Below are positions 8,479 through 16,873 of a DNA stretch of 64,000 bases, piece by piece. Within the stretch, counting starts at the first letter, position 1, and the number at the start of each line of letters is the position of its first letter. Origin of the DNA: Lachnospiraceae bacterium. GTDB taxonomy: Bacteria; Bacillota; Clostridia; Lachnospirales; Lachnospiraceae. Made by a program: the position numbers and the translations under genes. The notes beneath the pieces were generated by a model that was given only the letters and a program-made list of their open reading frames with translations, was not told the origin of the DNA and made no database searches. The stretch is from assembly GCA_910575035.1 (NCBI GenBank), contig CAJTDL010000017.1, forward strand, positions 41,228-105,227. The letters are read 5' to 3'.

Positions 8479-10079
8479 ATTTTAATTATAGTATCAGCAA
8501 GAGAAGCCATATCAGGGTCATGCGTAATAATTATACAGGTTTTTTCTGCAAAAATAGTATGTATTGATTGCTTTACCAAATTACTTGTTTCTATATCTAA
8601 GTTTGATGTAGCTTCATCAAAAATCATTACGTCCGGGTTTTTTATAATCATTCTTGCAAGTGCAATTTTCTGTTTTTGTCCTCCTGACAGGTTTTTACCA
8701 TTTTCACTTATCACTGCTTGAAGTCCGCCTGTAAATTCAGAAATATCCAATCCTGCTTTACTTAATGCTGCTATAATTTCATGTTTATCTAACTGTGGTG
8801 CAATAAATCTAATGTTGTCTAATAAAGTACCCGAAAAAAGAACAATATTTTGTGCTACAATCCCAACTTGATTTCTCAAATCTAATAAAGAGACATTTTT
8901 GATTTCAATATCGTTAATGCGAATAGAGCCGGAATAATCTTTATAAAATCCTAAAAGCAATTTTGCAATCGTTGTTTTCCCACTTCCATTTTTCCCTAAT
9001 AGTGCAACTTTTTCATTTCTGCTAATTGCCATATTAAAATGATCAATAACTGTTTTTTCATTATAACCAAACGAAACATCTGAAAATATAATATTTTCTA
9101 TCTTTCCAACCTGCCTATTGCCACATATTTCATCTTCGGTTTTTAATTTTAGCAATTCGTTAATTCTTGTTAAAGCTGCAATACCGGGTTGTACCATAAT
9201 ACTAATACTTGCTAAAAGTTGCATAGGTGCAAAAATCAATAAAGCATATTGAGATACTGCCCAATAGTTTCCTAAAGACATTTTTCCATTCAGGATAAAG
9301 ATACCGGAAAAAACAATAAGCAGAACGGAAGCAATATTTGCAATTCCTACTATACCCTCGGAAGCAATATTCATCATCTTACCGCGTTTAACGGATTTAT
9401 CTGCAACTTGTTTAAGTTGACGGGATATTTCAGATGAGCGTTGATTTTCCATTTTTAATTCTTTAACTGCTGAAATACCGCCTATATTTTCCTGTACTTT
9501 TCCCGATGTTTGGGCTGTTGTTTCAAGCAAAGCCTTTGACGCTTTTTTTATCTTAATGCTTGAATAATTAGTGAAATAATATATAACAGGTAAAAACAGC
9601 AATAAAATCAAAGATAATTCCCACCGAATTGAACATACAAGAACCAATGCGCCAACAAACGAAACTATACTTGTTACAAATTTTAAAAATACAGGGGAGA
9701 AAAATACATTTAATGACTCAGTTTCTTTTATTCGTTCAAAAATATATCCCGTTTGTTGCTTGTCAAAAAATTCCATAGGTAACTTCAATATTTTAGTAAA
9801 TAAGTCGTTTTTCAAATCGGCAATAAAATAGCTGCTTGTCTTTGTTAAATTTTGGCTTATATAATAATTGACCGCAAAACTGCAAATATATACAAATCCT
9901 AAGAATATACTGCAATATGTGATTGTTTCTATTGAAGTTTTAGCGACACCCTCATCTAAAATATAACTAACAAGATATGGTGGCAAAAGTGTCAATACTG
10001 ATGAAATAATCATCATAAAAAATAGTGAAAGTATTTTTGCTTTTTTGAAATAAGAAAATAGAAAAGAATATTTTTTCAT
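8475..10079 (-). CDS. ABC exporter, fused membrane and ATPase domains (534 aa)
   Basis: Type IV half-transporter expected to act as a homodimer. Residues 1-300 hold six membrane helices with the coupling-loop hallmark EFFDKQQTGYIFERI. Residues 320-534 form the ATPase: Walker A LLGKNGSGKTT, signature NLSGGQKQKIALARM, Walker B VMIFDEATSNLD, H-loop ITHD. It lacks the N-terminal peptidase C39 domain of bacteriocin processors. It is translationally coupled (4-bp overlap) to the regulator at 10076-11080. Substrate unknown; peptide or drug export is likely. Base composition is clearly AT-rich compared with the right half of the window. Confidence 0.88.
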   Translation of the reverse strand: MKKYSFLFSYFKKAKILSLFFMMIISSVLTLLPPYLVSYILDEGVAKTSIETITYCSIFLGFVYICSFAVNYYISQNLTKTSSYFIADLKNDLFTKILKLPMEFFDKQQTGYIFERIKETESLNVFFSPVFLKFVTSIVSFVGALVLVCSIRWELSLILLLFLPVIYYFTNYSSIKIKKASKALLETTAQTSGKVQENIGGISAVKELKMENQRSSEISRQLKQVADKSVKRGKMMNIASEGIVGIANIASVLLIVFSGIFILNGKMSLGNYWAVSQYALLIFAPMQLLASISIMVQPGIAALTRINELLKLKTEDEICGNRQVGKIENIIFSDVSFGYNEKTVIDHFNMAISRNEKVALLGKNGSGKTTIAKLLLGFYKDYSGSIRINDIEIKNVSLLDLRNQVGIVAQNIVLFSGTLLDNIRFIAPQLDKHEIIAALSKAGLDISEFTGGLQAVISENGKNLSGGQKQKIALARMIIKNPDVMIFDEATSNLDIETSNLVKQSIHTIFAEKTCIIITHDPDMASLADTIIKI

Positions 10080-11080
10080 GTGGTAACCTCCTTGTCCAGC
10101 ATTGTTATCAACTGTGCAAAAATTAACGTATCTCTTATTAAATCAAATGGCTTAGCTGAAAATCCGGTTTTATATACTTGGAGAAGAACACTATCATCAA
10201 TGGACTTTTTCCTAAGCAGCCTAACAAATTTTTCAACTGCCTGTTCTGCATTTTCTTTTTCCTTTAGCAGACAATATAAATGTGAAACATTCATATAGAG
10301 CATAAAGTAAACACTATGGTCTAATTCCAATAGTTCGGCAAGAGTAATCTGATTTTTAGTAACAGCTAAAGCTCCTTGCAAATCATTTTCTTTCTGCAAA
10401 TATGAAATTTTATTTCGTAGCTCATGTAATAACTGTACCCCTAAAGAAATTATTGCGGTTTCAATCTTATTTATGGCATGTTCATCAGTTCGTAATAATA
10501 AGCTGTTTGTCATATTGACAGCCGCAAAATTTTTTGATTCACTATTAGAAAAAGAAAATGGAAAATGTCTATACTGTCCTATCAACATAAACAAATGCCC
10601 TAAAACAAAATGTTTTTGTGCCTGCACATTTTCAGATGCACAATTTTGACAAAGAGCTATCATTTGATTTACTGCTTTTTCTCTTATCTCCACTTCTTGA
10701 GCCAATGCAATATATGGAATAACAGCAATTATTAAATCCAGTTTCAGCCTATCGTTTGTCGGAAACAGATAACAGAATGCTTTTATTTTTTCCATTCCAT
10801 TAAAATACTGTTTTTGTGCGAATAATTCCGTACATTCCGCTTTGAAATCGTTGTATTCTTTTTCTGTTAATTCATTTGAAAATCCAAATAAACAATCTAT
10901 TGAAACATTGAAGTATCGTGCAAGAATAGGAAAAAAACTTATATCGGGATACATTTGCTCATTTTCCCACTTTGAAATTGCTGCACATGACACTCCTAAT
11001 ATTTCACTTAATTGTTCTTGTGTAATACCTTTTGCTTTTCTCAACCCTTGCAATATTTTTCCTACCGCTAATTTTTGCAT
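10076..11080 (-). CDS. XRE-family regulator with long helical C-terminal domain (334 aa)
   Basis: Residues 1-70 are a helix-turn-helix domain (TQEQLSEILGVSCAAISKWE, YPDISFFPILARYFNVSIDCL). The rest is all-helical and looks like TPR-type repeats (for example the segments around KEKENAEQAVEKFVRLL). This layout resembles peptide-responsive regulators of the RNPP/Rgg style, though no sequence-level match is claimed. The start at 11080 is preferred because the ATG at 11095 contains the ribosome binding site GGAGGG. It overlaps the exporter gene by 4 bp and probably controls it. Confidence 0.8.
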   Translation of the reverse strand: MQKLAVGKILQGLRKAKGITQEQLSEILGVSCAAISKWENEQMYPDISFFPILARYFNVSIDCLFGFSNELTEKEYNDFKAECTELFAQKQYFNGMEKIKAFCYLFPTNDRLKLDLIIAVIPYIALAQEVEIREKAVNQMIALCQNCASENVQAQKHFVLGHLFMLIGQYRHFPFSFSNSESKNFAAVNMTNSLLLRTDEHAINKIETAIISLGVQLLHELRNKISYLQKENDLQGALAVTKNQITLAELLELDHSVYFMLYMNVSHLYCLLKEKENAEQAVEKFVRLLRKKSIDDSVLLQVYKTGFSAKPFDLIRDTLIFAQLITMLDKEVTT

Positions 11081-11298
11081 GAATAATCCCTCCATATATA
11101 TATTGTACTCTAATTGCTTTACTCATCCCATGTACTAGTAGTTAACTTGTGATATATATTTTTGTAACCTATTGTTAATATAATGTGTTTTAGCACAGTA
11201 ATCAACACTTGAAGAACAAATACTGGAAATATTTAAGCTAATGATTGGAACTATATAGACATATCCAAGCAGAAAGGGGAACAGTAAAATGTAATAGG

Positions 11299-11490
11299 AT
11301 GAATAACTATGGCAAAAGACCAGTACCGAAATACGACTTTAAGGCTTTTGGGGCGGCGATAAAGGCGGCGCGGACAGGGCGCAAGGAGAGCTGCAAGAAA
11401 GTAAACGACGAAATGTTTATCTCGCCGCACTACCGTGCGAACATTGAGAACAAGGGGCAGCACCCAAGTTTGCAGATGTTGCTCACATGA
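11299..11490 (+). pseudogene. Truncated helix-turn-helix regulator of conjugative-transposon type
   Basis: The segment YDFKAFGAAIKAAR, then ISPHYRANIENKGQHPSLQ, matches the conserved style of small XRE regulators carried by Clostridial conjugative elements (normal end ...VLYDLVTLLHISVDEFF). Here the frame runs into a stop at 11490 right after PSLQML, losing the last helices. Regulatory remnant of an integrative element. Confidence 0.65.
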
Positions 11491-11597
11491 AGATATCTCA
11501 CTAAACAAGAACAGCCGAAAAGATGGCTATTCTTATTTAGCGAGTTTAAAGGGTGCTTACACGATAGCATACGGGCAGGCTATAAAATTACAATAAA

Positions 11598-11631
11598 AAA
11601 GGCTACTGGTTTTTGTCCGGCAGCCCCTTCT
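11598..11631 (-). terminator. Terminator for the XRE gene at 11630-11953
   Basis: On the minus strand GGCTGCCGG and CCAGTAGCC pair with one mismatch and are followed by TTTTTTATTG, immediately after the stop codon. Confidence 0.8.
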
Positions 11632-11953
11632 ATCTATTTTCTTTCAGAGTTTTCTTCATAGTGATAAGAATATTTTTGATAATCTGCTTTTCAGCCAGAC
11701 TGCATCCTTGCAATAGATTCGATATATCCTGTTCGATGTAGAGATTGGCTACAGAATCAAGGCTATCATAGACAAGCCGATCTAAAGTTGTATCCAGAGT
11801 GTTTGCAATCTTGACCAGTGAGGAAAGGCTTACTTGTGTTGCAGCTCGTTCAATGTGGCTTATATTGCTGGTGTACACTCCGACAATTTCTCCCAGTTTT
11901 TCTTGTGTCAGATGCTGTTTCAGCCGTTGCTCCTTGTTATTCAGATATTGCAT
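11630..11953 (-). CDS. XRE-family transcriptional regulator (107 aa)
   Basis: Helix-turn-helix spans residues 6-62 (LTQEKLGEIVGVYTSNISHIERA, SLSSLVKIANTLDTTLDRLV), followed by a short helical tail ending ILITMKKTLKENR. No clear ribosome binding site precedes the ATG at 11953 and the first residues (MQYLNN) differ from the usual N-terminus, so the extreme 5' end may have been replaced. A near-copy of its C-terminal tail lies at 12488-12568, as if a second regulator of the same type was mostly deleted nearby. Confidence 0.65.
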   Translation of the reverse strand: MQYLNNKEQRLKQHLTQEKLGEIVGVYTSNISHIERAATQVSLSSLVKIANTLDTTLDRLVYDSLDSVANLYIEQDISNLLQGCSLAEKQIIKNILITMKKTLKENR

Positions 11954-12117
11954 ATATGGCAGGTATTAAAATCACTGTAGAGATGCTTGTTTCTCTGGGA
12001 CTGATAAAGGGTATGGGCGAAAAGAAATAAAGTTACTTATCGTCCAGTAGCCTTAATCATGGAATCGGATAAGATACCCACAATATATTATAATGGCGAT
12101 ATGGACTGGGGGCTGGC

Positions 12118-12456
12118 ATGAGGAACATAAGAAAAATAGCAGGAAAATCTAAAGATTTGTTATACAGAGCGATATTCTGTCTAAGTGGTGATGCAAAGGA
12201 AGCTACAGACCATAAGATCCCGATGACGCAGGAATTGTTTGAATATCTTTTCGATTTTTACCTTGATATGGACGACCAGAGAATAGTAATGAAGTTTATG
12301 GGCAAGTATCCGCAGTTTGTGGATGCCTATGTAAAGAGGGTTGAAGAAGAGCTTTCTAAGACAGAGCCTCCAGGAGAAACGCCTGAGCAGGCAGAAGCAA
12401 GATGGCAGAAACTCTGCGCAAGGATAAGGGAGAGGCATGGGGAGGATGCGATTTAA
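12118..12456 (+). CDS. Hypothetical protein (112 aa)
   Basis: Begins MRNIRKIAGKSKDLLYRAIF after a GGGGGC-type ribosome binding site. Mostly helical and charged, with an acidic/aromatic core (EYLFDFYLDMDDQRIVMKFMG) and a C-terminal coiled segment rich in E, R and A. No membrane segment. Not recognised. It lies among element remnants between two regulator fragments, so element cargo is likely. Confidence 0.5.
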   Translation: MRNIRKIAGKSKDLLYRAIFCLSGDAKEATDHKIPMTQELFEYLFDFYLDMDDQRIVMKFMGKYPQFVDAYVKRVEEELSKTEPPGETPEQAEARWQKLCARIRERHGEDAI

Positions 12457-12461
12457 ATGAA

Positions 12462-12490
12462 ATAGGACTGCTTATAACTGGCAGTCCTTA
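12462..12490. terminator. Hairpin between converging genes
   Basis: AGGACTGC (12464-12471) and GCAGTCCT (12481-12488) form a perfect 8-bp stem with a 9-nt loop between the plus-strand gene ending at 12456 and a minus-strand remnant ending at 12488. The T tract is short, so termination is plausible rather than certain. Confidence 0.45.
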
Positions 12491-12568
12491 TCTGCGTTCT
12501 TTGAGTGTCTGTTTTACAGTTTGCAGAATCCGTAAAAGAAGTTCCTTTTCTTCAGCAGTATAAAGCAT
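12488..12568 (-). pseudogene. C-terminal scrap of an XRE regulator
   Basis: Reads LLLRILQTVKQTLKERR and stop, matching the tail ILITMKKTLKENR of the regulator at 11630-11953. No helix-turn-helix remains upstream. Confidence 0.4.
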
Positions 12569-12581
12569 AATATGCTCAAAA

Positions 12582-12749
12582 ATGAATATGGGCAAAAAAA
12601 TAGATTTTTTGGTGATAAGGATGAGCGATGAAGCGATTCGGGAGTTGTTTTGTGCTTTTGTGGAAGAAGGGAAACTTGATGAGGAAATAGCCGAACAGAT
12701 ATTACAAAAGATTTTGGAAATCTTGTTTGGCGAAAAAACAGAATCATAG
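12582..12749 (+). CDS. Small acidic helical protein (55 aa)
   Basis: ATG at 12582, in-frame ATGs at 12588 and 12621, stop TAG at 12747. The C-terminal part (IRELFCAFVEEGKLDEEIAEQILQKILEIL) is amphipathic helix. It immediately precedes the cyclase operon (12817) and may be its first gene or an unrelated element gene. No family recognised and no strong ribosome binding site, so the call is tentative. Confidence 0.35.
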   Translation: MNMGKKIDFLVIRMSDEAIRELFCAFVEEGKLDEEIAEQILQKILEILFGEKTES

Positions 12750-12816
12750 AATAGGCAAGAATAAGCAGACATAACGACCAGGTAGAAAGGATAAAACATT
12801 TGAGGTGGTCAGGCAT

Positions 12817-14592
12817 ATGAGAAAGTATGTTCATTTGATGGTTTCTTTCGTATTGTTTTCGGCTTTTTTGACTTTGTTGGCAAAATGGAGAATATTGGAT
12901 ACGGTTGACATGTCTTTGTCGGACAGGCTATATCAACAGCCTGTGGCAGTTGATGGGAATATCGTTATCATTAAAATAGATGAAAAAGCCTTAGATCGTT
13001 TTGGCGTTTACCAGAACTGGAATAGAGAAAAGGTCGCAGAAGTAATTGATAAACTGAACCAATCAGAAGACAAAAGGCCTAAAGCCATAGCGGTGGATAT
13101 TCTCTATACTTCAAAAACAGCCCCAGAAGCAGATGAAGCCTTGGTAGATGCTATGGAAGATAACGTTGTACTGGCTTGTGCAGGGGCATTTGACTCAGGG
13201 TTTGTGGAAAATGGCACAGGTTTTATACATAACAGCTTCCAGTTGATTTTTTATGAAGAGCCTTTTGGGGAGCTGAAATCTGTTTCAGAAGCAGGACATA
13301 TCAATGCAATGAGGGATACGGATGGAATACTTCGCCACCACCTCTTGTCCTTTGATTTATCAGATGGAGCATCAGTGCCGTCAATGGCATTAAAGGTGGC
13401 TCTTAAATATAATGAAAACTTGGAGTTGCCAGAGGTAAGTAGTAAAGGCTTTTGGTATCTTCCATACAGCAAAAAGCCAGGTGGTTTTGAATCAATTTCT
13501 ATCTCTGAGGTATTAGACGGCAGGGTATCGGCAGATTATTTTGAAGGGAAAATAGTCTTGATCGGCCCGATGGCTTCTGGATTACAGGACAGTTATATAA
13601 CAGCAATTGATCATGCAAAAGAAATGTATGGGGTAGAATATCAGGCTAATGCTATTTCGGCATTACTGGATGGCAATTTCAAAAAGAAGGCGAGCGATAA
13701 CATACAGCTTATTGTAATGTTTATCCTGCTTTTTGTTGCCAGTATTGTATTTTATGGAATAAAAACGAAGTTTTCCTTTATTCCGTGGCTTTTGCTTGCT
13801 TTCGGATGGGTGGCAACGTGTAAATTCTTGTATGAGCGAGGGTTTATCTTACACGTTATATATGTTCCGTTAGGTATAACAGTTCTTTATATAGGAAGCA
13901 TAGCCGTCCATGCTGTCAGGGAGAACAGGAAACGCAGAGAAATTACAAATACATTTAAGCGTTATGTTGCGCCAGAAATCGTAAAAGAGTTACTAGACAA
14001 AGAAGATGAAGCCCTAAAATTAGGCGGGAAATCGTGTGATATAGCTGTTTTATTTGTAGATATCAGGGGATTTACTACTATGAGTGAAAAACTCCCGCCA
14101 GAAACAGTTGTGGAAATATTAAACCAGTACCTGACGCTTATATCAGAATGTATTTTGAAATACAATGGGACGCTGGATAAGTATGTCGGGGACGCTGTTA
14201 TGGCATTTTGGGGCGCACCATTGCCACAGGATGATTATGTTATGAACTCTGCTAAGGCGGCAATGGATATGGCTTTGGGGGCAAAAGAATTATCCCAAGA
14301 ACTGGAAAAGCAATATGGGCAAAAATTAGCATTTGGCATAGGGATAAATCTTGGAAAAGCTGTTGTCGGCAATATTGGCTCCCCCAGAAGAATGGATTAT
14401 ACGGCGATTGGAGATACAGTCAATACAGCAGCCAGGCTTGAAGCTAATGCGCCTGGGGAAACAATTTATATTTCAAAAGCTGTGGCAGATTCCTTAAAGG
14501 AAAGAATCATAGCAACACCGCTTGCTAATCCACCTAAGCTGAAAGGGAAAAGCGATGGCTTTGAGATATTGACACTGGATAAGATTTTGTGA
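12817..14592 (+). CDS. CHASE2-domain adenylate/guanylate cyclase (591 aa)
   Basis: Membrane-bound class III nucleotide cyclase making cAMP (or cGMP). A first helix (residues 1-22) leads into an extracytoplasmic CHASE2 sensor (to about residue 285; VVIIKIDEKALDRFG-like core, AIAVDILY). Three hydrophobic helices follow (about 288-370), then the cyclase domain (about 410-580). Metal-binding aspartates are in FVDIRGF and GDAVMAFWG; Lys in LDKYVGD and Asp-Thr in DYTAIGDTVNTAARLE favour ATP. Start 12817 follows GAGGTGG at good spacing; a GTG at 12805 is the alternative. First gene of a four-gene operon with an MBL hydrolase, an HD-GYP protein and a FecR-like lipoprotein. Confidence 0.9.
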   Translation: MRKYVHLMVSFVLFSAFLTLLAKWRILDTVDMSLSDRLYQQPVAVDGNIVIIKIDEKALDRFGVYQNWNREKVAEVIDKLNQSEDKRPKAIAVDILYTSKTAPEADEALVDAMEDNVVLACAGAFDSGFVENGTGFIHNSFQLIFYEEPFGELKSVSEAGHINAMRDTDGILRHHLLSFDLSDGASVPSMALKVALKYNENLELPEVSSKGFWYLPYSKKPGGFESISISEVLDGRVSADYFEGKIVLIGPMASGLQDSYITAIDHAKEMYGVEYQANAISALLDGNFKKKASDNIQLIVMFILLFVASIVFYGIKTKFSFIPWLLLAFGWVATCKFLYERGFILHVIYVPLGITVLYIGSIAVHAVRENRKRREITNTFKRYVAPEIVKELLDKEDEALKLGGKSCDIAVLFVDIRGFTTMSEKLPPETVVEILNQYLTLISECILKYNGTLDKYVGDAVMAFWGAPLPQDDYVMNSAKAAMDMALGAKELSQELEKQYGQKLAFGIGINLGKAVVGNIGSPRRMDYTAIGDTVNTAARLEANAPGETIYISKAVADSLKERIIATPLANPPKLKGKSDGFEILTLDKIL

Positions 14593-14604
14593 GGTGAATG
14601 TATT

Positions 14605-15399
14605 ATGCAGGATTGGGAGGTTTCAATATTGGGTGTGCGTGGCTCTGTGCCTGTCCCATCAAAAGAATTTATGGAATATGGCGGAAATACTTCATGCTTT
14701 TCCGTAAAAATAGAAAATCATGTCATTATATTTGATATGGGAACTGGGCTTACTGTACTTGGCAGGGAGCTGATAAAGCAGAAAATTATGCGTTTTGATA
14801 TTCTTCTTAGCCATTTGCATATTGATCACTTATTAGGATTATTTTCATTTCAGCCACTGTTTTGCCCTGAAATAGAAATACACTTATATGGGAGGATTGG
14901 CTTGGAAGGAGATATAAGAAAATTGCTGTCCCCACCTTGGTATCCTTTAGGAGTAGAGGATTTTTCAGCAAAAATTTATTTCCATGAAATAGAACCAGAG
15001 AAGAATTTCTATATTGATAAATTTCAGGTATCTACAATAAAAGGGAATCATCCGGACGGAAGCATTTTATACCGATTGGATGGTGATGTAAAGAGTTTTG
15101 TCTATGCGCTAGATTGTGAATGTGACAAAAAAACTTTTTTACGGCTTTCAGAATTTGCTTGTGGAAGTGATCTAATGGTTTGGGATTCCTATTTCATACA
15201 AGAAGATTTCAAAAAAGGATGGGGACATTCCACATGGAAACAAGGGATTGAAATTGTCCATGATGCAGATATAGAGCATATATTGATGGCTCATTATAAT
15301 AGCGATTATACAGATGCTTTTTTGCATGAGCAAGAAAAAATTGCCTGTGAAGATAAAAGCTGTATCTTTTCAAAGGAAGGAATGAAGTTGGGGATATGA
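14605..15399 (+). CDS. MBL-fold metallohydrolase (264 aa)
   Basis: Shows the metallo-beta-lactamase zinc motif SHLHIDH and the N-terminal GVRGSVPVPS...YGGNTSC pattern typical of a subgroup containing phosphodiesterase-like and phosphoribosyl cyclic phosphodiesterase-like enzymes. Later metal ligands fit DCE and AHYN. No signal peptide, so it is cytoplasmic. It starts 12 bp after the cyclase gene and ends overlapping the next gene by 4 bp. In this setting it could hydrolyse the cyclic nucleotide made by the cyclase. That is inference. Confidence 0.85.
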   Translation: MQDWEVSILGVRGSVPVPSKEFMEYGGNTSCFSVKIENHVIIFDMGTGLTVLGRELIKQKIMRFDILLSHLHIDHLLGLFSFQPLFCPEIEIHLYGRIGLEGDIRKLLSPPWYPLGVEDFSAKIYFHEIEPEKNFYIDKFQVSTIKGNHPDGSILYRLDGDVKSFVYALDCECDKKTFLRLSEFACGSDLMVWDSYFIQEDFKKGWGHSTWKQGIEIVHDADIEHILMAHYNSDYTDAFLHEQEKIACEDKSCIFSKEGMKLGI

Positions 15400-16853
15400 C
15401 AGAAAATGAAGTAAAAAAAATATTAAATGTAGGCGTATTGCTTTCATCGGAAAGAAGCATAAATAAACTTCTGGAAAAAATCCTTATTTCTGTAATGGAG
15501 ATTTCTCATTGTGACGCAGGAACGCTATATCTTTTAGAAGAGGGGAAATTACATTTTGTTATTATGCGCAACAATACAATGAAAACATATTCTGGTGGTG
15601 ATGGTAAGCGTCCAGACATTCCGCCAGTCGGGTTATCAAGGGAGAATGTGTGTGCTTTGGCTCTGATGGATGGAAGGACAATCAATATAGCTGATGTAAG
15701 GAATTGCAGTGAATATAATTTGTCAGGTTCAGTCAAATATGATTCTATGACAGGTTATTATACAAAATCAATGCTTACAGTACCTATGCAAAATCGAAAA
15801 GGTGAAAAGTTGGGAGTTTTACAGCTTTTAAATGCCATGGATGCGGATGGGAATATCTGTCCATTCCCTGATGAAATGGCTCTTGTTCTGCAGTCAGTTG
15901 CTTCACAGGCAGCAATTACAATCCAGAATGTTAGATACATTGATGAAATTAAGGAATTATTCCATTCCTTTGTACGTGTGTTTGCTTCGGCTATTGATGA
16001 GCGTAGTCCTTATAATGGCAACCATACAAAGCATATGGCAGTCTATGGGGAGAAGTTCATAGACTATCTGAATGCCAAGGCGCAGGAAGAAGGAAAGGAA
16101 CCCCTGTTTGATTCCATCCATCGGGAGGAGCTTATCATGAGCATTTGGCTTCATGATGTCGGAAAGCTTGTGATCCCACTTGAGATCATGGATAAACCAG
16201 CAAGGCTTTTACCAGAACAGCACAGTGAATTTTTACATAGAATGGAAGTCTTGCGGCTACTTAGTGAAATTGATTCATTATCTGGGAAATATGATGATCT
16301 GGATGACTTAATAAAAGATATAAAAAAGGCAGAGGAACTTGTAGAATCAGTAAATACCACAAAATATGTTACGGATGAAGAACTGGAAGCTCTGAAACAG
16401 CTTACAAAGCGTACCTATACAGATAAAAATGGAGAGGTAAAACAGTGGCTTACAGAAGATGAATATAACATGCTTTCTATCCGCAAAGGTACGTTGTCGG
16501 ACAAAGAACGTGAAACGATGCAGTCCCATGTGGTGCTGACTGAGAAGTTGCTTTTACAGATTCAGTTTAGTAAAGAATTATCCAATGTCAGGGAATGGGC
16601 TTCTGCCCACCATGAATATTTAAGTGGTGATGGGTATCCGAAACATTTGTCAGGCAATGAGATTCCTATGGAAGTACGTATACTTACTATTTTAGATATA
16701 TTTGACGCATTAACAGCAGACGACAGACCATATAAGCCTGGAATGTCAATCGAAAAGGCGTTGTCTGTTCTAAAAGATATGGCAGAAAATGAAGGAAAAT
16801 TAGATAAGGCACTGACGGACTCATTTATAAAGAGCCATTGCTGGGAAAAATGA
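15396..16853 (+). CDS. GAF and HD-GYP domain protein (485 aa)
   Basis: Residues 15-175 are a GAF ligand-binding domain (HCDAGTLYLLEEGKLHFVIM, SMLTVPMQNRKGEKLGVLQLLNA). Residues 190-480 are an HD domain: HTKHM, catalytic HD pair in LHDVGKLVIP (about residue 252), and HHEYLSGDGYP (about 404), the GYP signature. A helical insert of about 100 residues separates the two halves. Such proteins hydrolyse c-di-GMP or related cyclic nucleotides, here probably under GAF control by cAMP/cGMP. Coupled by a 4-bp overlap to the MBL gene and followed after 20 bp by the FecR-like gene. Confidence 0.85.
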   Translation: MTENEVKKILNVGVLLSSERSINKLLEKILISVMEISHCDAGTLYLLEEGKLHFVIMRNNTMKTYSGGDGKRPDIPPVGLSRENVCALALMDGRTINIADVRNCSEYNLSGSVKYDSMTGYYTKSMLTVPMQNRKGEKLGVLQLLNAMDADGNICPFPDEMALVLQSVASQAAITIQNVRYIDEIKELFHSFVRVFASAIDERSPYNGNHTKHMAVYGEKFIDYLNAKAQEEGKEPLFDSIHREELIMSIWLHDVGKLVIPLEIMDKPARLLPEQHSEFLHRMEVLRLLSEIDSLSGKYDDLDDLIKDIKKAEELVESVNTTKYVTDEELEALKQLTKRTYTDKNGEVKQWLTEDEYNMLSIRKGTLSDKERETMQSHVVLTEKLLLQIQFSKELSNVREWASAHHEYLSGDGYPKHLSGNEIPMEVRILTILDIFDALTADDRPYKPGMSIEKALSVLKDMAENEGKLDKALTDSFIKSHCWEK

Positions 16854-16873
16854 TTTGAACTGGAGAGGATAGG

